64,000 nucleotides of DNA, from contig CAZEFT010000006.1 of NCBI GenBank assembly GCA_964511495.1, forward strand, positions 62,001 through 126,000. Direction: 5' to 3'. The stretch is from Litorimonas sp964511495. Lineage in GTDB: Bacteria > Pseudomonadota > Alphaproteobacteria > Caulobacterales > Maricaulaceae. The notes beneath the pieces are model-generated. The model ran no database searches, was not told the DNA's origin, and was given only the letters and a program-made list of their open reading frames with translations. This document shows, piece by piece, positions 8,924-19,014 of this stretch. Each line of letters begins with the position of its first letter. The stretch's first letter is position 1. The position numbers and the translations under genes were made by a program.

Positions 8924-9817
8924 ATGAGCAAAGAGCAGATAAAGCACCTCATTCAAAACTATGCTCCGGAAGATGGCATGTTCGATATAGGAGTAAGGGG
9001 AGTAAAACTATTTAAGGTAACGGATCCTATTCGGTGCGCCCCAGTTGTGTATGAACCTTGCGTCATCGCTATTGTCACAGGCAACAAAGAAGCGATTCTG
9101 AATGGCGAACGTTATGAATACAACAGCAACAAATATATGTGTTGCTCGATGTCGATGCCAGTTGAAGCAGGAACGCAACAGGCTTCGCAAGACAAGCCTC
9201 TACTAGGCGTTTACATCTCACTTGATACCAAGGCTATGAGCGAGCTAGTCATAAGGATGGAAAGTACCGGGGATATCAACCGGAAGCTCCATGGCGGGTC
9301 GTTACAGCAAGGCCTTGCGCTCGCTGAATGGGATGCCGATTTTACTGAGTCACTTTTGCGCTTACTTCAATTATTAACGAGCCCAGCAGATATGGTGGTT
9401 TTGGGAGAAGGTCGTCTTCGAGAGCTAAATTATGCTATACTTACGGGGGATGCTGGGCATTTGGTTAGACATGCATTTGGTGTAGGTAGTGAGATTGCCC
9501 GCTCAATAGAGTATTTATCTTCAAACTTGGAAACGGCAGTCACCATACAGGATTTGGCTGCGCGCGTAGGTATGAGTCGTGCTGTCTTTCACCGTAAGTT
9601 TAAGCAGGCAACCACTATGTCGCCGATACAGTTTATTAAGTCTATGCGATTGAACAACGCGGCTATGAATATAGTCAATGGAATGCCGGTGAACAAAGCG
9701 GCAATGGGCGTTGGCTATCAAAGTTCTTCTCAATTCAGTCGTGAGTTCAAACGGCTATACGGACAATCACCTAAACAGTGGAGCCAATCCAATCAATTTC
9801 CTTCGGGACTAATGTAG
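8924..9817 (+). CDS. AraC-family transcriptional regulator
   Basis: A 297-residue regulator with an N-terminal AraC-type sensor domain (about residues 15-170, the N-domain type with no known ligand) and two C-terminal helix-turn-helix motifs (about 190-290). The first HTH contains TIQDLAARVGMSRAVFHRKF and the second the conserved MGVGYQSSSQFSREFKRLYG. Regulators with this N-domain are commonly found next to an SDR or aldo-keto reductase that they control, which fits the divergent SDR gene. The shared 160-base gap is the likely operator region. Target and inducer are inferred from position only. Confidence 0.88.
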   Translation: MSKEQIKHLIQNYAPEDGMFDIGVRGVKLFKVTDPIRCAPVVYEPCVIAIVTGNKEAILNGERYEYNSNKYMCCSMSMPVEAGTQQASQDKPLLGVYISLDTKAMSELVIRMESTGDINRKLHGGSLQQGLALAEWDADFTESLLRLLQLLTSPADMVVLGEGRLRELNYAILTGDAGHLVRHAFGVGSEIARSIEYLSSNLETAVTIQDLAARVGMSRAVFHRKFKQATTMSPIQFIKSMRLNNAAMNIVNGMPVNKAAMGVGYQSSSQFSREFKRLYGQSPKQWSQSNQFPSGLM

Positions 9818-9925
9818 ATGAATGCTTAGTCCAGAGGTTATATTTGTCGTACTTAAATGTCCGCAATGGGGATAAACCACCCACTACTTTTACGTAATAA
9901 ATAATGTGGATCATTCCATCCGCAT

Positions 9926-9972
9926 GACCCGATAGGGTCTGCCCGAAGGCAACGCGCGGATTCGATTTCCGC
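9926..9972. other. Three consecutive small hairpins between convergent genes
   Basis: GACCC-GATA-GGGTC, TGCC-CGAA-GGCA and GCGGA-TTCGATT-TCCGC follow one another between the AraC gene and the reductase gene, which converge here. They may act as a bidirectional terminator or belong to the same hairpin-repeat class as the 7.2 kb elements. Confidence 0.4.
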
Positions 9973-9984
9973 ACATCACTAATC

Positions 9985-11226
9985 CTAAGGCGCGTCAATC
10001 ATGGCGCTTTTTAGATCAGCTTCAGGATTTTCCAAGAGCGCTTTGTCAAAACTCTTTCCGCGCATGAGCGCCATTTTTCCCGCCATAAAATCGCGCGGCG
10101 CGTTGACCGCATCAACACTTAAGAGGCGATCACCTTGGAAGGCATAAACCGCGAGGGAGCGCCTTTGCGAAATGTCGCCGCGAATGACCAGATTATCATA
10201 GCCCGCCGACAGTCCCGCAATTTGAAGTTTGAGATCAAATTGATCCGACCAAAACCATGGCAGGCTGTTATAGGTCACATCTTTTCCACAAATATGCGCG
10301 GCGACTATTTTGGCTTGTTCAGTCGCATTGGGCACAGATTCCAATCGGAGCTTCACATCATAAAGCGGGTTATGATGATGGGTTACATCTCCCGCAGCGT
10401 AAATATCCGGATCATTCGTGCGGCATTGACCATCCACTTCCACGCCATTGCCAACGGACAGCCCCGCCAAATCGGCGAGTTCGGTATTGGGAATAACGCC
10501 AATACCGATAATGACCATATCCGCCTCGAAGCTTGCGCCATCCGAGCTTTTCACCCACAAGCCATCGTCTGTTTTGATGATTTCACTGGCCGATAAGCCT
10601 TCAATAATATGGACACCTTCTTCGCGATGAATACGGCGGTAAAACTCCGATAAGTCAGGCGGGGTCACGCGTTGTAAAATACGCTCCATGGCTTCTAAGA
10701 CCGTGACATCCAGACCTTGCTTTCTAAGGCTCGCCGCCGTTTCCAGCCCGATATAGCCGCCGCCAATAATGACCACGCGTTTGGCTTGGGTTATGGCCTC
10801 AGAAATTGCGATAACATCGTCTGCGTTTCGTAAATAAAACACGCCATTCAAATCTTCGCCCGGGACAGGCAGGCGGCGCACACGTGCACCCGTGCAGAGA
10901 ACCAATTTATCATAAGACAGCTCCGCCCCATCATTGCAAAGGATGGTTTTCTCACGACGGTTAATCATGGTGACTTTTACGCCCAAACGCATTTCAATAT
11001 CCGCCTTGGCATAGGCTTCTGCAGGGCGCAGCAGGATATCTGATAATGTCTTGCCGCCCGATAGAAAGTCTTTGGACAATGGAGGGCGATGATAAGGCAA
11101 ATGAGGTTCGTCGCCGATCACGATAATACGATCATCAAATCCATTTTGCCGCAGAGACACACAGCCTTGCGCCGCAGCATGGGACGCACCAATAAAAATA
11201 ACTGTTTTGTCAGAACTCTCAGTCAT
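9985..11226 (-). CDS. FAD-dependent ferredoxin/rubredoxin reductase-like protein
   Basis: A two-Rossmann flavoprotein of about 413 residues from the family that passes electrons from NAD(P)H to a ferredoxin or rubredoxin for a P450 or oxygenase (rhodocoxin/putidaredoxin/terpredoxin reductase type). Motifs: FIGASHAAAQ at the N-terminus (first FAD site), PYHRPPLSKDFL, VVIIGGGYIGLETAA (NAD site, about residue 145), and DIYAAGDVTHH (second FAD site). The ATG at 11226 (MTESSDK) places the fold correctly; a 24-residue upstream extension is possible. No ferredoxin or oxygenase gene lies next to it, so its partner must be elsewhere. Confidence 0.87.
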   Translation of the reverse strand: MTESSDKTVIFIGASHAAAQGCVSLRQNGFDDRIIVIGDEPHLPYHRPPLSKDFLSGGKTLSDILLRPAEAYAKADIEMRLGVKVTMINRREKTILCNDGAELSYDKLVLCTGARVRRLPVPGEDLNGVFYLRNADDVIAISEAITQAKRVVIIGGGYIGLETAASLRKQGLDVTVLEAMERILQRVTPPDLSEFYRRIHREEGVHIIEGLSASEIIKTDDGLWVKSSDGASFEADMVIIGIGVIPNTELADLAGLSVGNGVEVDGQCRTNDPDIYAAGDVTHHHNPLYDVKLRLESVPNATEQAKIVAAHICGKDVTYNSLPWFWSDQFDLKLQIAGLSAGYDNLVIRGDISQRRSLAVYAFQGDRLLSVDAVNAPRDFMAGKMALMRGKSFDKALLENPEADLKSAMIDAP

Positions 11227-12316
11227 GCTTTTCGGAATAGCCAAAATAAGAGGAGATGCAACCGCGCATACATTTGCGTGCCTGAATGGACGACGCAATA
11301 ATGGAGCGGCGGGAGAAAATCTGTGTCAAAGAAAATGGCGGTGAACGCAGTCTTGACCGGAGCCTTATCCACCGCCCTACTTGAAGAATGATTTCACTTG
11401 GAAACTGTGCTGCTTGGTAACTCGCAAGCAATCAATGTTACCTAAAAAATCTTAAATCACGTGAGAGTCAGAATAACTTTGACCCTTCGTATCAAAATGA
11501 CTGAGCCTTAGTTTGGAATGTTTGGCATAACAATTAACTGTTAGCAGTTAATAATAGACCCGCCACACTCACTCAAATCCCTGTGAGTTAGATCAAGCGT
11601 GATAACGTGACTATACCAATTGATGTGATGTTTGCCTTTGCCTCTGATTGCTCTTGTCGAATTAACTGTGATTTAATAAATTCTCGGCATACCGTAACAT
11701 CAAAAGAAACCAGAGATGTTGAAGGTTTAGGTCAGCGAAAAGGGGCAGGGGAAAGCAATCATACTGAAGCAGCATTCATCCAAATTCCCTGAAACGGAAA
11801 CTTTGCAAGAGAGAAATTTACTTTTAACCCTTAAACATTCAAAAGCATCACAAACTCCTAAAAATATTAGTTTCATTTATTTCTATAGATTTTACTGGGA
11901 ATTTGCTCTAATATTCTAGGAATCTTCAACAAATAGTTGGTAAATACAAAATTGTGATTTCGTATATTTTCTATTGCAATCTTTGATTTGTTAGAATGGC
12001 AAGAACATCCAACTGTATCTTATAAGCATTTTAAATATATCGCTTGAAATTTATCAATTTGTTTTCAAAAAATTGCATAAGAAGCATATATAGCGCCGCC
12101 AATTATCAAATGTTGACCTCCCAAAGACTTCTGCCGTTTCCAAAATACAGCTAAAAAACACGACAAATGGAAACGATTGTCGACGTAAATTGAGGATTAT
12201 GTGCCGCAAAATAGCGTATCTCTTCTGACTGGTCATTAGTTAAAAAGAGACAAAAAATTTATATTTGCAATCTTTCCGTGTTTTTATATGCTAGTTAATA
12301 TACAGATGGGGCTAAG
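11227..12316. other. AT-rich gene-free stretch
   Basis: About 1.1 kb without a gene I can support. One perfect hairpin, ATTAACTG-TTAG-CAGTTAAT, lies at 11533-11552. The base composition is visibly richer in A and T than to the left, marking the start of the accessory region. The promoter of the S8 protease must be at the right end, where GGGG precedes the ATG at 12317. Confidence 0.6.
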
Positions 12317-14200
12317 ATGATTAAGCGGTGTTTATTTTGCATAACTACTAGTGTTTTGTTTTACGGAAACATCGGGGCTCATCCCCATGAATCTGGCACC
12401 AAACATAGCAAGAAAAGCCATGGCGAAACGATTAGATGTTTTGCCAACGCAGATTTTGAAGTAGATGCTGATGGTGAAATAACTGGCTTCAAACCAGGAA
12501 AAACTTTGATAGATGGTGTTTGCGGGGCCCCAATCTCGCTCCCTTTGGATCCCTCCACAAATAAAGTGTTAATCCCTGAAAATGCCGCCGCAGCAGCCGC
12601 GCATCAAGTCCCCACTTTGAGAGATACCTATGGGGTAAGCGGAAAAGGTGTTTCAATTGGTCTATGGGACGGTGGCATTGCTCAAGTCAACCATCAAGAA
12701 TTCGGAACACGACTAAGCTATGGTGAGTACAAATATTTAAATGATCACGCCACACATGTTGCAGGCACTCTTGCTGCTTCCGGACAAGATTCGGAAGCTA
12801 AAGGCATGGCACCGGGCGCGGTGATTATATCCTTTGATTTTGATAAAGATCTTAACGAAATGAGTCTTTACAATAAATTTCAGGTTAGCAATCATTCTTA
12901 CGGGGTACCAGCAGGTTGGAATTTAATAAAGAGTTCCCTATGCAAGACTCATTGGTTTTGGGGCGGTAATGACTCTGAGATTGAGGATTATCACTTCGGA
13001 AAATACGATTATTCCGCCAATGCAATGGATAAGCACATTTTTTACAATCAAATGATGTCTGTTTTTATCGCCGCGGGGAATGAAGGCAGCGCGGTTGTTG
13101 ATCCCCTTACACATGTCCCGAATCGTCAAGATCCGAAAGAAATATTTAATGGGCATTACTGCATTTATAAGAATGGGAAAATTACCTCCTCAAACAAAAT
13201 ACGCAATTCTGATCTCGCAAAAGGTCGCTATGATACATTAACCGGACATGGTTTATCAAAAAATGCAATCGTCGTTGGTGCGGCTGAAGATTTGGAACCA
13301 AACTTCAAAGACTGGATGATCAGAGTTACCAATTTCTCTTCCGTAGGCGGTGGAGATGATGGTAGAATCAAACCTGATGTCGTGGCCAATGGTAGACTGC
13401 TCTACTCAGCGAGAATTCCTGCTAGGTGTAACCTCAAAGAAGGGGGAAGTCAGTGTCCTCCGAACGAAGCAAAAATACATGAACGAAAACGCTATGGAGC
13501 AAAAAATGGAACATCTATGGCAACGCCAGTTGTGACGGGAATTGGCGCTTTGTTAAACGAAGTTTCGCTGAAACGTTCAAAATTGAAAAGATATTTATTT
13601 GCCGATGAAATGAGGTCCTTGCTAACTCATACGTCACGAAGCCCTACAAGCGACGGTGCCCCCACATATTTTTACGGCTGGGGACTAGTCGACGCGATTG
13701 AGGCGGCGGACTTATTATCTGCAAAAACGAAAAGTAGTAGTGTGTTCGAAAGATTGCAGCTCAAATCTGGGGTTGGTCGGGAAGAGAAAACTATTACTTG
13801 GGACGACCCATCAAAGGCGTTGCGTGTGAGCTTCACTTGGATTGATGAACCCACCAATCAACCTATATATGATACGCTGAATGATCCCAAACCGGTGCTT
13901 GTAAGAGATGTAGACATCAGATTGATTTCCCCAAGTGGTATGATTTATTATCCTTGGACGCTTTCAATGACGCCGGATCCCTCGGCAAAAGCTGTGTCTT
14001 GCTCGCATCATTCCAACGCCGGAACGACATGCCCGAAAAATTTGGTCGATAATTTAGAGCGAATTGACTTGCCTTCTTCAAATTATGAAACGGGTCAATG
14101 GACCGTTGTATTCGATACATCAAAAGTAAAAATGAAACCATGGCACGGGAATATTATGAGTGGTGTTTTTGCCAAGTCTGAGGTTAAATATAGTCGCTGA
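12317..14200 (+). CDS. Secreted subtilisin-like (S8) serine protease
   Basis: A 627-residue exported peptidase. A signal peptide (about residues 1-22) is followed by a short propeptide-like region and the S8 domain from about residue 95. The catalytic triad is visible: Asp118 in GLWDGG, His144 in DHATHVAGT and Ser400 in GTSMATP. The interval between His and Ser is longer than in typical subtilisins, with Cys-containing inserts. The C-terminal part (about 490-620) looks like a proprotein-convertase-type beta domain (DVDIRLISPSG...TGQWTV). GGGG precedes the start. The gene converges on another S8 gene with only 4 bases between the stops. Substrate unknown; see the protease trio finding. Confidence 0.88.
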   Translation: MIKRCLFCITTSVLFYGNIGAHPHESGTKHSKKSHGETIRCFANADFEVDADGEITGFKPGKTLIDGVCGAPISLPLDPSTNKVLIPENAAAAAAHQVPTLRDTYGVSGKGVSIGLWDGGIAQVNHQEFGTRLSYGEYKYLNDHATHVAGTLAASGQDSEAKGMAPGAVIISFDFDKDLNEMSLYNKFQVSNHSYGVPAGWNLIKSSLCKTHWFWGGNDSEIEDYHFGKYDYSANAMDKHIFYNQMMSVFIAAGNEGSAVVDPLTHVPNRQDPKEIFNGHYCIYKNGKITSSNKIRNSDLAKGRYDTLTGHGLSKNAIVVGAAEDLEPNFKDWMIRVTNFSSVGGGDDGRIKPDVVANGRLLYSARIPARCNLKEGGSQCPPNEAKIHERKRYGAKNGTSMATPVVTGIGALLNEVSLKRSKLKRYLFADEMRSLLTHTSRSPTSDGAPTYFYGWGLVDAIEAADLLSAKTKSSSVFERLQLKSGVGREEKTITWDDPSKALRVSFTWIDEPTNQPIYDTLNDPKPVLVRDVDIRLISPSGMIYYPWTLSMTPDPSAKAVSCSHHSNAGTTCPKNLVDNLERIDLPSSNYETGQWTVVFDTSKVKMKPWHGNIMSGVFAKSEVKYSR

Positions 14201-14204
14201 TTTA

Positions 14205-16526
14205 TCATTGGTAACTAGCTAGCATAAGGTCAAAGTTATCGAGTTCACCCAACGATATCATCTGGGCATCCTTACCCTCGGGAAGAAATTTGAGCCTGTC
14301 TATAAATGGCATTGAACATTCTTTTACGCGAACTATTTCCGGGGCGTCCGCGGTTATTTTTTCGGGATAATAAACAGAAAACGTTTTCTTACGATCCTTT
14401 GCTGTCTTTACTATCACTCTCTTTGCCTTGTCTTTGTAGTGCCATCTAGTATTGGGTTCACACATGCCATCGCCTTTGTGGATACTGTACTTTACTCCCG
14501 ATTCAATTTCGTCAGCGGATTCCAGTTCCCATTCTTGGACTTGGCCGAAAACCATCTTGTTGTCATATGTCAAGACGTCAGTCCTAACACTGATTGCTCG
14601 TACAATATTTAATATTGCATTATTTCTGACACCAGAATTTTGATTTTTCGGCAGTAAAGTATAGTCCGCAGACATAGTAATTCTTGCTTTTTGAAAGGAC
14701 GGATTGCGAGGCATTGTATCTAATGAGCTTATGAGGCCAGCTGTAAACGTTACGAGAGGAGCAGACATCGAGGTTCCTGATACATTTCGCAAAACACCTA
14801 GATCATCAATAGCCGGTACATTGCAACCCGGAGCCGCAATATCAACTATATCCGAATGATAGTTTGAGAAAAATGCAAGTTCATTTTTTCCGTCAAGTGC
14901 AGCAACAGTAATTATGTGTTCGTTTTCGGTTCCACCCAAAATAGCAGGAACGAGTTGCACATCTGAGGGAATTGCGGCAAGGTCTAATCCCAACGTTTCA
15001 GGAGGAACCCCGTTTCCAGCCGCTATTACTAATAGCGGCTTACCTCCTGAACTGTAATATTCATTACCAAAACTTTGTATTACATTCGCTAAATACCCAG
15101 TTCGTCGTTTCGCTGCCGCACTAACATTAATTATATCTGCCTCTTTTGTGAGATGTTCAAGTCCAGCCATTATTGTCCAGGCGCTATGACTTTTACTATT
15201 TAGCACATACATGTTAAACTTAATGGGAGGCACGTAAGAAGAATTCATGTTTTTCTTACCCAACACTTTAGACAAAAAATCATACCCCCCGAGGGCCAGA
15301 CTCGTAACTAAAGAGCCATGTGAAGCAAATTCGGAGTCTTCCAAAGGTTCAATGTCTGTCATTTTGCTTCCCGAAACACCCATGCTCTCCCCATAAAACG
15401 GCCAATTTTTTAGATAAGTTGACTTATTTCTAAGCCCGGAGTCAATAATGCCAATCTTTGCGGATTTAGGTGTATTCTTATTGGAGAACTTACTCAATTC
15501 AATTTGGTACCTTTCCCAAACCTCATTAAAGTCGATGCCTTGAAAACCATTACTCGCTTTGCAATCTACCGAAGTAAGCTCTTGCATCCTTAGTATATTA
15601 TCAAAAGATGAATCAGCAGCACCTTGTGGAAGAGAAGCAATTATTCTTGATCTGGAGCCAATCATATCCAATGAAGCCAATTTTATAGTTTTACCTGCCT
15701 TTGCATTTGATATAATAATAGTATCCCCAGGTCGGATAAACCGGCTAGCACATTCCAATCCTTTTACGTCACTAAGCTCGCATTGATTTTTCAATTCTTG
15801 CTGAGAATTACGCCATTTCAACAAACTCTCATTAAACTTTAAAAGTTCTAATTTATCTGAATATCGAAATTCTCTTCCTAAAATTTGAGCCCTTTCTTGT
15901 GCTATTTCTTCGAACGTATCATATTTTTTCGCGATGCGCTTCGTAGGAGAATTATCCGGAAAACAAGGAGGCATCTCCAATTCTAATTCACCTGGTAGCA
16001 ATACCGCATCACCAATTGAGTCAAAAATTTCTTGGGTTGTTAGAGAGCGAAATCCGCTACGCCCATCCTCTAAGTCACGAAGGTTTTTAGCCGAGTTAAT
16101 CAAGTTCGTATTTAAACTCTTTATTGCTTCATATTGGTAACCTTTGATATTTTCCGACGGAAAGCGACGGCATCTTTCTTGTAGAGCCTTTGATATTGTA
16201 AGCTCAGGAGAGGCTATGAAACTCCTTAAATCCACGACAGCTATCTCCGGTACAGCAATATCAGTAAGAAGTTTGAAGTGGTCGTCCGTGAACCGACCAT
16301 CTACAGCTACAAACAATTCGTTACTATCATTCTTTTCAGGATAAAGGCCAACTGGGCTTTCAAAAGGCCCTTGATTCGTTTGAAATGACTCATCAATTTC
16401 CTCGACATGAAGTTGATCATCGCCTCGCAAATCAGAAAATACAGTCCTCATTTCCTGTGCTTCAGTATTTTTACACGTCAGAAAAATTAATAAAACAAAG
16501 AGAATCGATTGTCGGAATAGAATCAT
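14205..16526 (-). CDS. Exported subtilisin-like (S8) protease with long N-terminal region
   Basis: A 773-residue protein with a signal peptide (about residues 1-23), a long N-terminal region of no recognised family (about 24-350) and an S8 peptidase domain (about 355-630). The triad is Asp362 in GIIDSG, His403 in FASHGSLV and Ser586 in GTSMSAP. A C-terminal domain of about 140 residues follows. The oxyanion-type Asn is expected in VIAAGNG. The start ATG overlaps the stop of the S1 protease gene by 4 bases (ATGA), so the two are translationally coupled. Its large N-terminal region may be an inhibitor-like propeptide or a binding domain; I cannot tell which. Confidence 0.86.
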   Translation of the reverse strand: MILFRQSILFVLLIFLTCKNTEAQEMRTVFSDLRGDDQLHVEEIDESFQTNQGPFESPVGLYPEKNDSNELFVAVDGRFTDDHFKLLTDIAVPEIAVVDLRSFIASPELTISKALQERCRRFPSENIKGYQYEAIKSLNTNLINSAKNLRDLEDGRSGFRSLTTQEIFDSIGDAVLLPGELELEMPPCFPDNSPTKRIAKKYDTFEEIAQERAQILGREFRYSDKLELLKFNESLLKWRNSQQELKNQCELSDVKGLECASRFIRPGDTIIISNAKAGKTIKLASLDMIGSRSRIIASLPQGAADSSFDNILRMQELTSVDCKASNGFQGIDFNEVWERYQIELSKFSNKNTPKSAKIGIIDSGLRNKSTYLKNWPFYGESMGVSGSKMTDIEPLEDSEFASHGSLVTSLALGGYDFLSKVLGKKNMNSSYVPPIKFNMYVLNSKSHSAWTIMAGLEHLTKEADIINVSAAAKRRTGYLANVIQSFGNEYYSSGGKPLLVIAAGNGVPPETLGLDLAAIPSDVQLVPAILGGTENEHIITVAALDGKNELAFFSNYHSDIVDIAAPGCNVPAIDDLGVLRNVSGTSMSAPLVTFTAGLISSLDTMPRNPSFQKARITMSADYTLLPKNQNSGVRNNAILNIVRAISVRTDVLTYDNKMVFGQVQEWELESADEIESGVKYSIHKGDGMCEPNTRWHYKDKAKRVIVKTAKDRKKTFSVYYPEKITADAPEIVRVKECSMPFIDRLKFLPEGKDAQMISLGELDNFDLMLASYQ

Positions 16527-17566
16527 TGTCTGGCCATCAAACTTCGCAAAACTGGGGAATTAGCCTTCAACGCCTCTATTCTAATACCCCTATTTCCACC
16601 TTCATCTCTACATCCACCGTATAGATGCACACCAACAATTTCCCCATTACGATTAATTATAGGAGCTCCGGATGAGCCTCCAAGCGTGTCTATGTCAGAA
16701 TAAGTATAATGCAGGCCGTTGAATGAAGTGATATCTCCTACACTAATCCGTTTTGAACCACCCCCAGGATGATGAATTATTGCAGCCGGTTTTCCCTCTT
16801 CCAAATCAACCGGAGAAATTTTCATGGGCACGTATTCATTCTTCATCCTAACTTCAATAATTGCATAATCTAAAACTGTATCATCTAGGTACTTTGCCGA
16901 AAATTCTTTATACCCGACAACAACATTATCGTCATTTTTTTTGCTTGTTATATTACCAGTAACCTTATCTCTTTCATAATCTGAAACGATTTTAAAAAGC
17001 GGTACTAATTCTTTTGGTTTAAGTCGCGTGATTTGGCCGTTGTGTTCGCGAAAAGGTGTTTTGTATCTTCTTCTTGGGTCTATTTCTTGACCTGTTCGAG
17101 TAAGAAAACAGTGCCCCGCAGTCAAAACTAAGTTTTCTGCAATAACCGTTCCCGTACACCATTTCTTATCCCATATGTTCCCCTTAACTTCGTAGCCAAG
17201 TTGTTCTTTGATTTCTTCCTCGCTCTTCCACTGCAGAAGAACATGCGCACGCCGCCATTTCATAATGTCGTTATATCGAAAGTAAGTAAATTTTATCGGT
17301 TGAGCTTCATTAGGTTGGTAGTAACTTCTTATATCTAAGGAGTCAGGGGCACCGCATTGTTGTTGGAATTCCAACGAGTCCAGCTCTAGGTCCTTAACAG
17401 GCAACCCCTCAGTTATGGTGCGATCCGGATCTGATATTGTTGATAGATTCAAAGCCATCTCCGGCTCGTTTTGCAAGGCTAAAGAACTCTCAGACTCAAT
17501 CAACTTTTCCTTCGCGCATTGAGGTACAGAAAAAAGTAAAAATATCACAAATATTTGTTTCTTCAT
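16523..17566 (-). CDS. Exported trypsin-like (S1) serine protease
   Basis: A 347-residue protein with a signal peptide; the Cys at residue 17 (VPQC) is not a good lipobox. A region of about 100 residues precedes the chymotrypsin-fold domain. The triad is clear: His152 in LTAGHC, Asp233 in LDYAIIEV and Ser299 in GGSSGAP, which replaces the common GDSGGP. This is close to the V8/glutamyl-endopeptidase-like bacterial branch. It is the first gene of a two-gene operon with the S8 protease. Such pairs can form an activation cascade, but nothing in the sequence proves that here. Confidence 0.87.
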   Translation of the reverse strand: MKKQIFVIFLLFSVPQCAKEKLIESESSLALQNEPEMALNLSTISDPDRTITEGLPVKDLELDSLEFQQQCGAPDSLDIRSYYQPNEAQPIKFTYFRYNDIMKWRRAHVLLQWKSEEEIKEQLGYEVKGNIWDKKWCTGTVIAENLVLTAGHCFLTRTGQEIDPRRRYKTPFREHNGQITRLKPKELVPLFKIVSDYERDKVTGNITSKKNDDNVVVGYKEFSAKYLDDTVLDYAIIEVRMKNEYVPMKISPVDLEEGKPAAIIHHPGGGSKRISVGDITSFNGLHYTYSDIDTLGGSSGAPIINRNGEIVGVHLYGGCRDEGGNRGIRIEALKANSPVLRSLMARQ

Positions 17567-18271
17567 TGATTTAGACTAATTGAATTACATTATTTTGCCA
17601 AGGCAGTAGTTTGTTTATGGTTGCATAATCGCTTTATGAGATTAACGGTATCGAACCTATTTTTCTTTGCTTCTCATCTATTCATATCATCATGCTGTTC
17701 TCGTGCCGCATACTTAAAGAAAAGCGGCAATGAAATCGGGACCAATACCAAATAGGACAGTGTCCATTTTCAAGTATTTTTAAAATAAATCGATACAAAG
17801 CCTCCAAAACAAATACTCACAAAGGTTGGCTTGGTATTCATTCAATCGGGTGCGTTCGGATCGTCTTATTTCGCATCGGCATAAACGCGAGTGCCCGTTG
17901 CATCGCAAATCGTGTAAATTCGTTTACAGTTTATGGTTCATTTGACCTACTTTAAAATGCCGTCATAAACATAGTTGCTGAACACCGTCTCATAATCGTA
18001 GGCCGGAGGCGGTGGGAGCCTTGGAAAAAGGCGAATAAGACGCCAGTTTTGCGTAGTTACGGTGTAGATTCATTTGTGGTCCAAGGCGATAAGAAAATGG
18101 TGTCACTTTAGCTCATAAAATAAGTCGTAATTACAACGCTGCCCTAAGGGACTAGCTTCGCGTCGTAGCAAAAACGTTGGTTACATGACATGCTTCACTT
18201 TATCTTGCTCTACACACTTTCTGACCTTTTTCTGTCGTCGTCACCCAAGAAGATTTATTCATGCATTCTGT
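17567..18271. other. Decayed stretch between protease operon and pseudogenes
   Basis: No intact gene. The only recognisable content is the RHS core remnant at 17840-18016, annotated separately. The remainder, including the gap up to the lipoprotein pseudogene, shows nothing I recognise. Confidence 0.55.
17840..18016 (-). pseudogene. RHS/YD-repeat core remnant 1
   Basis: This stretch aligns base by base, with scattered substitutions and small indels, to 20798-20974 inside the intact RHS gene. That segment encodes VYVEAQEDDPNGSGQ on one side and YETVFRNYVYDGN on the other. Shared strings include GCCGTCATA and GTCTCATAATC. Reading frames are broken. It is a fossil copy of the RHS coding sequence, left downstream of the intact gene. 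Confidence 0.75.
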
Positions 18272-18846
18272 TTACGGCATCCTTATTCCACGGCCATCTA
18301 TGGCAATAAATAAGCTTTTATATCCTAGCACATCGTTTTCATCTACATTACCCACAGCTCCTTCTTTGAAGTTTTTATTAGAAATTTCTGTTCGAAAGCC
18401 TTTATTTCACCGCTATCATTTAAAACAAATACCTGAGCATTGCCGTCAACAAATTTTTTCACTTTAATCCATTTTTGGTCTTCACCATTCCCGCATTTAA
18501 ACATTTGCCTAATAGTAATAGATTGGAACTTAAAACCACCATAATCCCATTATTTGACACTCATAAAGTCCAAATTCCTAGGTGTTGCGACCCATGCGAT
18601 ATCATTGCTCAAAATGCATCTAAAGTTAGAATTTCGAGCACAGAATCTAAAATCTTTTGTTAAGACCGCGCGGGTAAACGTCATGGACGAAAGGTCTACC
18701 TTAATGCTTAAATCCCAAACTAAATCACCGGAGAGTATTACTTCTGTGGAATTAGAGGTTTTGCCCTGACATGAAGCAAAAGAAACAGCTAAACAAAAAT
18801 AGATAAGAATAATACAAATATATTTTTCAACTCCAGTACCGCACAT
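18272..18846 (-). pseudogene. Broken lipoprotein gene (in-frame stop plus frameshift)
   Basis: A signal peptide with lipobox (VSFASC) opens an ORF that meets a TAA after MSVK at about 18556. The same frame then continues for about 65 codons (WDYGGFKFQSITIRQMF..., with CGNGEDQKW). A one-base shift near 18355 is needed to go on through GNVDENDVLGYKSLF to the final stop at 18272. One stop and one shift in an otherwise sensible coding sequence point to a recent pseudogene. No family is recognised. Its place behind an old RHS tip suggests a former immunity or accessory lipoprotein, which is inference. Confidence 0.6.
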
Positions 18847-19014
18847 AATTTCTAGATATATGACCTTCAAAAATCCCTCTCATTTAAAAAAACGGCGCCT
18901 CTCTCCATCGTTTAAACGTTCGACAACTCCAGTCGCCGAAGTTCCACAAGTCGTATAGATGCCTGCACTGCCTTCAATTGCTACACCAATTCTCGCTCTA
19001 TCTTTTGAAGAGCT

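Noticed and set aside
11607..12236. Two ORFs of about 60 codons in the AT-rich gap (11607-11792 and 12054-12236)
   Set aside because: No RBS, no family signal and composition like the surrounding non-coding sequence.
18261..18769. Plus-strand ORFs of 60-71 codons across the lipoprotein pseudogene
   Set aside because: They are shadows of the decayed minus-strand gene and have no RBS or family signal.
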